This document shows, in pieces, positions 58,459 through 64,000 of a DNA stretch of 64,000 bases. Position 1 is the first letter of the stretch; every line of letters starts with the position of its first letter. A program made the position numbers and the translations under genes. Below the pieces are notes generated by a model that saw nothing but the letters and a program-made list of their open reading frames with translations, did not search any database and was not told where the DNA came from. Source of the DNA: Liolophura sinensis (lineage: Eukaryota; Mollusca; Polyplacophora; Chitonida; Chitonidae). The stretch covers positions 29,382,470 through 29,446,469 of the forward strand of contig NC_088295.1 in NCBI RefSeq assembly GCF_032854445.1, in the 5' to 3' direction.

Positions 58459-58505
58459 GGGGGGATAACTTTGTTTGCCTTGCAAAGGGGGATAACTTTG
58501 CTAAG
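58459..58505 (+). repeat. GGGGGATAACTTTG direct repeat
   Basis: The word GGGGGATAACTTTG occurs twice within 30 bases, just upstream of the candidate TNFAIP3 promoter. It may be a regulatory duplication or a piece of a short repeat also seen near 35316 and 39295. Confidence 0.5.
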
Positions 58506-59232
58506 TCAACCTAAGGTTTGCACTTTATTATGATAACAGTTGTTAGGCTAAGAAATGTGTAGGGAGAAAAAGAGTTCTTATCCACGAGCTCCCAAATTTT
58601 ATTACATTTCCTACTTTCAGAAATCATGGAAGATAGAGCTGATGAGACAACTGTCGACTCTGCGTGTAATGGTGTCCTGTACGCCAGCTATACACGCATC
58701 CTATGTACATATATTCATAGATACCAGATTATTCTGGGATTAAGTTAGACGGGGTAGTTTAGAGGCTTTTTCCCTGCGTGGAATATTAAAATTCCTTCCA
58801 TTAAGTTTTATGGACTAACATGCTCTAAAAAAAAATAGTCTGTTAAATTTAACAGAGAACATGTTGTCTGCATTAGGAATGCCACAGAATTTGTTTTGCT
58901 GTTACAGCAGATTATTCTACTATTTCAGCAGACTATTCCGTCAGATATAGTACACATATTAATTTGATCTAAAGAGTGTCAGTATTAGACTAATATGATA
59001 TTGTGTTGAATAAGACACAGCATAGTGTTAATTATAACAACAAGGTAGATTTTAACATCACCCAGACGACACTTTCTGTGAAAGTGGTATTTCTTTTTAG
59101 AGTGTAACGTCTTCGTATACATGTAGTCCCTGGTGCCAGATGAGAGAAGTCGTACTCTTTATGCTAGAAATACCGCCAAAGAATTTTCTTCCTTTCACTA
59201 AATTTCATTGTATAAGTTTACAACAATATCCT

Positions 59233-59375
59233 GCAGCCGCCTGCGGATGGTCGTGGGTTTCCCCGGGTTATGCCCGGTTTCCTCCATCCAAAATGCTAGC
59301 CGACGTCGTATAAGTAAAATATTCTTGAGTACGGCGTAAAACAGCAATCAAATAAATAAATAAATAAATAAAGAT
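59233..59375 (+). mobile_element. SINE family 1, 3' half
   Basis: GCCTGCGGATGGTCGTGGGT, then TTTCCTCC, GTAAAATATTCTTGAGTACG and a long AAATAAATAAATAAATAAAT tail. It is truncated at the 5' side, as is common for reverse-transcribed copies. Confidence 0.85.
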
Positions 59376-59399
59376 CCTGCCTGAGTTGAACATGAAGAG

Positions 59400-59485
59400 C
59401 ACCTATATGGTAGATACATATATAGGTTGTGCACCTATATGGTAGATAGGCCTACATATATAGGTTGTGCACCTATATGGTACAC
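59400..59485 (+). repeat. short tandem repeat, ~33-40 bp unit
   Basis: GCACCTATATGGTAGATA and ACATATATAGGTTGT alternate for about two and a half units. Confidence 0.8.
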
Positions 59486-59624
59486 ACAACACCACAATTA
59501 GGATTACTTACAAGGGCAAGTAAACGGCTACAGAGAAAGAAATCTCTCACTGCATAGGGATTCTGCTCTGGGTTAGTTTTTACCAGTTCTGTGTAAGAAA
59601 ATCGCTTTCTTCGAACGCCTATTT

Positions 59625-59977
59625 GCACAGTTGGTAGAGCGTCCGCTTCGGGGACCGGTAGATCCAGGATCAATCCTTGGTCGAGTCACACCTAAGACTT
59701 TAAAAGAGGAAGTTGTAACTTCCTCGCTTGGCGTTCAGCATGAAGGGGATAGTGCAACGACTGGTTGACCCGTATCAGTATAATGGCTCGGACGGGGAGG
59801 CTTACTTGCCTTCGGTAAGTCGTCTCAGTGATGCAGCACTAAATAAAAAAGCGGTGGAAATCCGTCCTGCAACAAGGGGGCACATTACACGTGCATGCAC
59901 CCTAATGATTCCTTCGTCGTCATATGATTGAAAAATTGTTGAGTACGACGTTAAACCCCAAGCACTCACTCACTCAC
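59625..59977 (+). mobile_element. tRNA-derived SINE family 2 with (CACT)n tail and 14-bp target duplication
   Basis: The head AGTTGGTAGAGCGTCCGC (A-box) and GGATCAATCC (weak B-box) are followed by AGTCACACCTAAGACTTTA, a long unique body and the 3' end GAGTACGACGTTAAACCCCA with a CACTCACTCACTC tail. The word TCGAACGCCTATTT flanks it perfectly at 59611-59624 and 59978-59991, a target-site duplication typical of LINE-driven insertion. The copy lacks only a few bases of the tRNA head. The 67-residue open frame inside it is not a gene. Confidence 0.9.
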
Positions 59978-60430
59978 TCGAACGCCTATTTAAGTCACCG
60001 AGCATCAGATGCCTTATTTAAGTCGCTTTCAGGGCAACATTCGCCATATTGTTTACCAGTATATGCGGTTACCATCCCGGAATGTAAACACACATATATA
60101 TGAGTTAAAACAAAACTGTTGATCAAAGATATATGTTATACAATGTAGTTAGGCCAATCATTTACGCACCTGTATTACTGTAAAGTTGTCCGGTTCGTAC
60201 ATTTAGGCCCTACTCACAATAACAGGCCTGTATATGTGTGAGATGTCTGTACGCTCACACAACGTCCGTTGCGACTCCTTGAATGGTGTCAAGTTTAAAA
60301 AAATCTGTTGGTGTATTTATTAACCTAATCTCCTCCAAAGAACCGGTAAACAACTTGCAAAGTGACCTATTTTCACAGTTTTTTCCCTGGCTGTACGAAG
60401 CGGTATTGTCGCATTCTCCGATATATGAAA

Positions 60431-60525
60431 GGAGTGAGTGGGTGCTTGGGGTTTAACGTCGTACTTAACAATTTTTCAGTCATATGATGACGAAGGGGTG
60501 CCTCCTTGGTGCAGGACGGATTTTC
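60431..60525 (-). mobile_element. SINE family 2, 3' end fragment
   Basis: GAGTGAGTGGGTGCTTGGGG, then TTTAACGTCGTACTTAACAA and ATCATATGATGACGAAGG-like sequence (reverse complement of the 59.9-kb element). An internal stretch of about 30 bases is missing before GTGCAGGACGGATTT. Confidence 0.8.
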
Positions 60526-60529
60526 ACGG

Positions 60530-62040
60530 AGGTCAAGGCAACAATGGAAACAGGTGAATCTTGAAAATTCACTGCTTTGTTAAACTCGATTTGTTCATGA
60601 TGTATACATAACTTGAATAATATTAAATTATTACAGAAAGTTAGAAATATTTACTCCCAATCATGCAAAGTTTACCGTATATTTCTATAAAATATATATA
60701 CAACGAACTCATGCCGCATTTCTTGCAAAAGGTTGATTTCTAAAGCACTTGTATAAAATGTTCGTGGAGCTCGAGTTAAATTGTGATGTGTATACTTACA
60801 TGAATCGCCATGAATCAGGTGCCGGTTAGTGCTGGAACCACCATGTACGAGGACTATAATGGTATCTCTATAGTTATTCTAATCGTGTACATCGATGCGG
60901 CAAATGAAGAAAAAAACCCTTGGAAAGCAGAGCTTTTGAGGATAGCAAAATGCGGAAATGGGTAATAGTCGAGATAAAATACCAGATGTTTCTCCCTATA
61001 TTTTCCTTTTTAACCGGAAGTTTGGGTTGATCATTTCTATGTGCATATAATATCACAATTACTTTTGAAAGCCATCGAATTACCATAACTAGGGCATAAA
61101 GTCAAATATGTGTGCCAGCTCTGTGTAATTTCCCGTTGTAAAGATTGATACACGATACTAACGAGGCATAGAGACTCTACATCATGATCATGGTTGCATG
61201 CACTTGGTCAGTAGCCTTAGAACACCTTTAAAGTGCACTTTATCTGAAAGGCCATATTCCAAATAGGGTTTCCATGATTTTGTTTTCTTTTTACAATTTT
61301 GTGCATTTTTTTTATTGTGAATAAAATGGAAAATGTTAAAAGTCCACAGTAGAATGTCAATCTTTTCATTGTCGTTGTAAAAAAGTGAAAATTAATGAAG
61401 AACATAATTTGGCATCAGCTCGAAATAACCTTTCAATTGATGCTAACTGTTCTTTTACGACCATAAAATACAGCTCTCACTCGTCCAGTTGCGAGCTAAA
61501 AGTCAGCATGTTAGTTAGGTATCTGACAGAGCGCGGTGGGTTACTCTCCTCCACTCACACTCAGCGCGGTATTATATATAATCTGTTTCTTTTACCTTGC
61601 CCCATATATTCAGTTATCTGTAAAGTCATTAATTGTTACCCGGGATATATACTGTGTCCAGGTTTCTACGTACGGAATTACCTATAGACAGTGAAATATA
61701 ACAGTCACTAATGATTAGGACATTATTCGCGACACTGAAGTCTTCGTTTGGGTAACAAGCTTATTATGAATAAGGAAGCATAAACTATAAGTCCTTTGCA
61801 ATCGTATCACATAAACAAGACAATTTCGACAAGGCAACATATAGACTAAAGTTCTGGAGAATAGATTTTCTTTGTTTAACACCAAGAAACTAACACAACA
61901 AGTACATGAGTAGGCATACGTTACATGGTTTCCAGTAAATCAGTATAGGCCTATCTGTGCACACTCAGTCTTCCTTCCATTTATTGGCTTTCGTTATGTT
62001 TGGCGTAACACCGTGCATATACACGTAATTCCTAGCTGGG
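60530..62040. other. gene-poor region
   Basis: AT-rich sequence with short open frames only (at most 100 codons). No domain, splice pattern or repeat family was recognised. Confidence 0.5.
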
Positions 62041-62044
62041 CTTA

Positions 62045-62445
62045 GACGGATCTAGACAAACGCTGCCAGATTGTCTCACTTACTAGACAAACGCCACCAG
62101 AGTGTCTCAATTATTAGACAAACGCCACCAAAGTGTCTCTGACTAGACAAACGCCAGCAAATTGTATCAATTACTAGACAAACGCCACCAAAGTGTCTCT
62201 GACTAGACAAACGCCACCAAAGTGTCTCTGACTAGACAAACGCTGCCAGATTGTCTCACTTACTAGACAAACGCCACCAAAGTGTCTCTGACTAGGCAAA
62301 CACGGTCAAAGTGTCTCGCTTCCTGGTTAAAAGCCACCACTCTCGCTTATTTGACAAGCGCCACCAGATTGTCCCACTTACTAGACAAACACCTCCAGAG
62401 TCTCTCACCTACTAGACAAATGTTACCATAGTGTCTCACTTAGTC
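62045..62445 (+). repeat. ~29-34-bp minisatellite
   Basis: About 13 units of ACTAGACAAACGCCACCA followed by AAGTGTCTCTG or GATTGTCTCACTT. The two length classes (about 29 and 33-34 bases) are mixed, and the units at the ends are diverged. Confidence 0.9.
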
Positions 62446-62449
62446 CCAT

Positions 62450-64000
62450 CAGAGGAATGGCTTACGACATTTAGCTTATGTGTTAAATGGAATAGTTCTC
62501 TGCACACTAAAGAATGTGATTACATCCTTTTGTGGTTAATATGTAGGCCTAGTACATAAAGCTGATAGATACCTTACAATCTGCAAAATGGTTCTCCGTC
62601 CTGTTAAGCACAAACCATACTCTTTGAGCCAGTCACTGGTAGTTTACGATGGAAGATGTGCTAAAGACTCTTTGATCTACAAAATAAAGTGGCGTCTTCA
62701 TGAACATTGTATTCTCTAGCCATGACTACTTGTTTATATAATATAATAATCAATGGGAATATTATTATAAATAAACTTTGGGAAATATAGATTTTCAATA
62801 TTGACACACGTCTAACAGAAATTGAAAGGAAAAAGAACTACGAAGACGGGCCTAACTTACGTTGAGAAACATAAAAGTGAGCACTACGTTTTCCCCAGCT
62901 AACAAGATACAAATCCTGGTTTTTGATGAAACTTACAAAGTATATAAAATAACAGACCATATTATATAAAATTGTGCCGATGCGCTTGATGTGTATCCGC
63001 TTGAAACGACATTTATAAAAACGTAGGTCTAAATCCTACATACTTGATCACTATGTAACAATTGCGTAAGATTATATTGATAGATCATAACCAACCTCGT
63101 GCGAAAAAACATACACGATGTCATAGCCTAGTGAGTACAGACCAAAAATACCAGAAATCTACCCGGGAAACTCCAATCACATTTCAGGATAAAGATTATC
63201 ATAGAACATATCACATGTTTAAGCTGTTACAAGATTGAATTATCATTTCTGATTTCCCACGAGAACATTTTTTAAAACAGTGAGTATATGGTTTTAGCCC
63301 TTGGTTTTATTATTGGTTACTCCGGATTCCTCCACAGATGAACTCACCGCTGGGGTAGGATTTGATGCATTTTTGAACACCAATCAAATAAAGTGATAAT
63401 AAAGATGTGAAGTTCTGTTACACTGTATTGTAGTAATGATCCTGATGCATGCGTGAATACTGCATGTGATATAAATGTATTTGATGCCTGTCATCACCTC
63501 AGGCGGCCGGGCTATATACATGTGGTTGTTTGTTTGTTGAAGGGTTAAGGATTGGGCAATATATACATGTAGTTTAACAATGGGCATGGATTCATTACAT
63601 GGCCTATAAATGGGGTATTTGAAACAAAAAACTATCCCACAACAACGTGTTTAACACTTAAGTAACGCTAGTCACGTATTCATGTTTGGTAATTGTTGTT
63701 AATAAATATTATTATTTAGCTGATTTTAATCGGAAATTATTCCATCTTCTAACTCTTATGGGGGTAACAAAATTGCGGTCTTACGTAAAGAAAATGTGTT
63801 GATCACGTGTTGAGAAAGAAAAACAACCAATCCTTCCCAATCAAGCCAGTCACATCTAATACATGGTAATTAACATGACTTCATTTTTTTTAACCATAGT
63901 GCTAGTCATAGTGCTAGGGGACAAGTAAGTTGCTCACTTTAAGTAGGTCTTGTCATATGATTCCATATTCGCTGTGCTTAAAACAAACTTAAGTATATCT
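62450..64000. other. gene-poor right end
   Basis: No gene or defined repeat recognised. A GGGAAACTCC word near 63165 resembles a kappa-B half-consensus but lies almost 5 kb from the candidate TNFAIP3 start. Confidence 0.5.

Noticed and set aside
59625-59700. A functional tRNA gene
   Set aside because: A- and B-box-like words are present, but no full cloverleaf forms, the B-box is degenerate, and the sequence continues into a SINE body with a target duplication around the whole.

Overview
The window looks like nuclear DNA of a lophotrochozoan animal, most likely a mollusc; a brachiopod cannot be excluded. Genes have many exons with GT-AG introns. One tRNA-derived SINE family recurs at least ten times, and a second SINE family has a (CACT)n tail. 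Minisatellites fill several introns. No complete rRNA or tRNA gene, CRISPR array or virus-like element was seen.

Four protein genes can be supported. (1) 473-24194, plus strand: the 3' part of a very large gene made almost only of short cysteine-rich modules that resemble the N-terminal half of a von Willebrand factor C (VWC) domain. I can place 22 exons holding 29 modules (about 1,971 residues) and the stop codon; the 5' end lies outside the window. Every internal exon is symmetric phase 1-1, the classic arrangement for shuffled extracellular modules. (2) 27059-33980, minus strand: a PIG3/TP53I3-type quinone oxidoreductase in seven exons, with one frame-breaking indel in exon 5 and a compensated pair in exon 6. 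(3) 37290-45067, plus strand: a CCR4/Angel/PDE12-type endonuclease-exonuclease-phosphatase (EEP) nuclease in eight coding exons, behind a roughly 760-residue charged, disordered N-terminal region. (4) 50270-57391, minus strand: TNFAIP3 (A20), an OTU deubiquitinase with eight A20-type zinc fingers in five coding exons. A consensus kappa-B site lies beside a possible TATA element at its likely promoter.

Layout: 1-333 is a 5S rRNA-like fragment abutting a SINE. 333-24200 is the VWC-module gene, with a different minisatellite in each of six introns. 24.2-27 kb is intergenic with decayed SINEs. 27-34 kb is TP53I3. 34-37.2 kb is a divergent promoter region shared by TP53I3 and the EEP gene. 37-49 kb is the EEP gene and probably a long 3' UTR. 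49-50.2 kb is the convergent gap to TNFAIP3. 50-58.5 kb is TNFAIP3 and its promoter. 58.5-64 kb is gene-poor, with SINEs and one minisatellite.

The genes do not form an obvious pathway. TNFAIP3 and TP53I3 are stress and immune-response genes in vertebrates, but their proximity here may be chance. The most unusual object is the VWC-module array. It shows a 5'-to-3' gradient from near-identical six-cysteine modules with long Arg/Thr/Glu-rich tails, to short modules, to a single 1.2-kb exon with seven eight-cysteine modules. It also shows signs of recent exon duplication and conversion.
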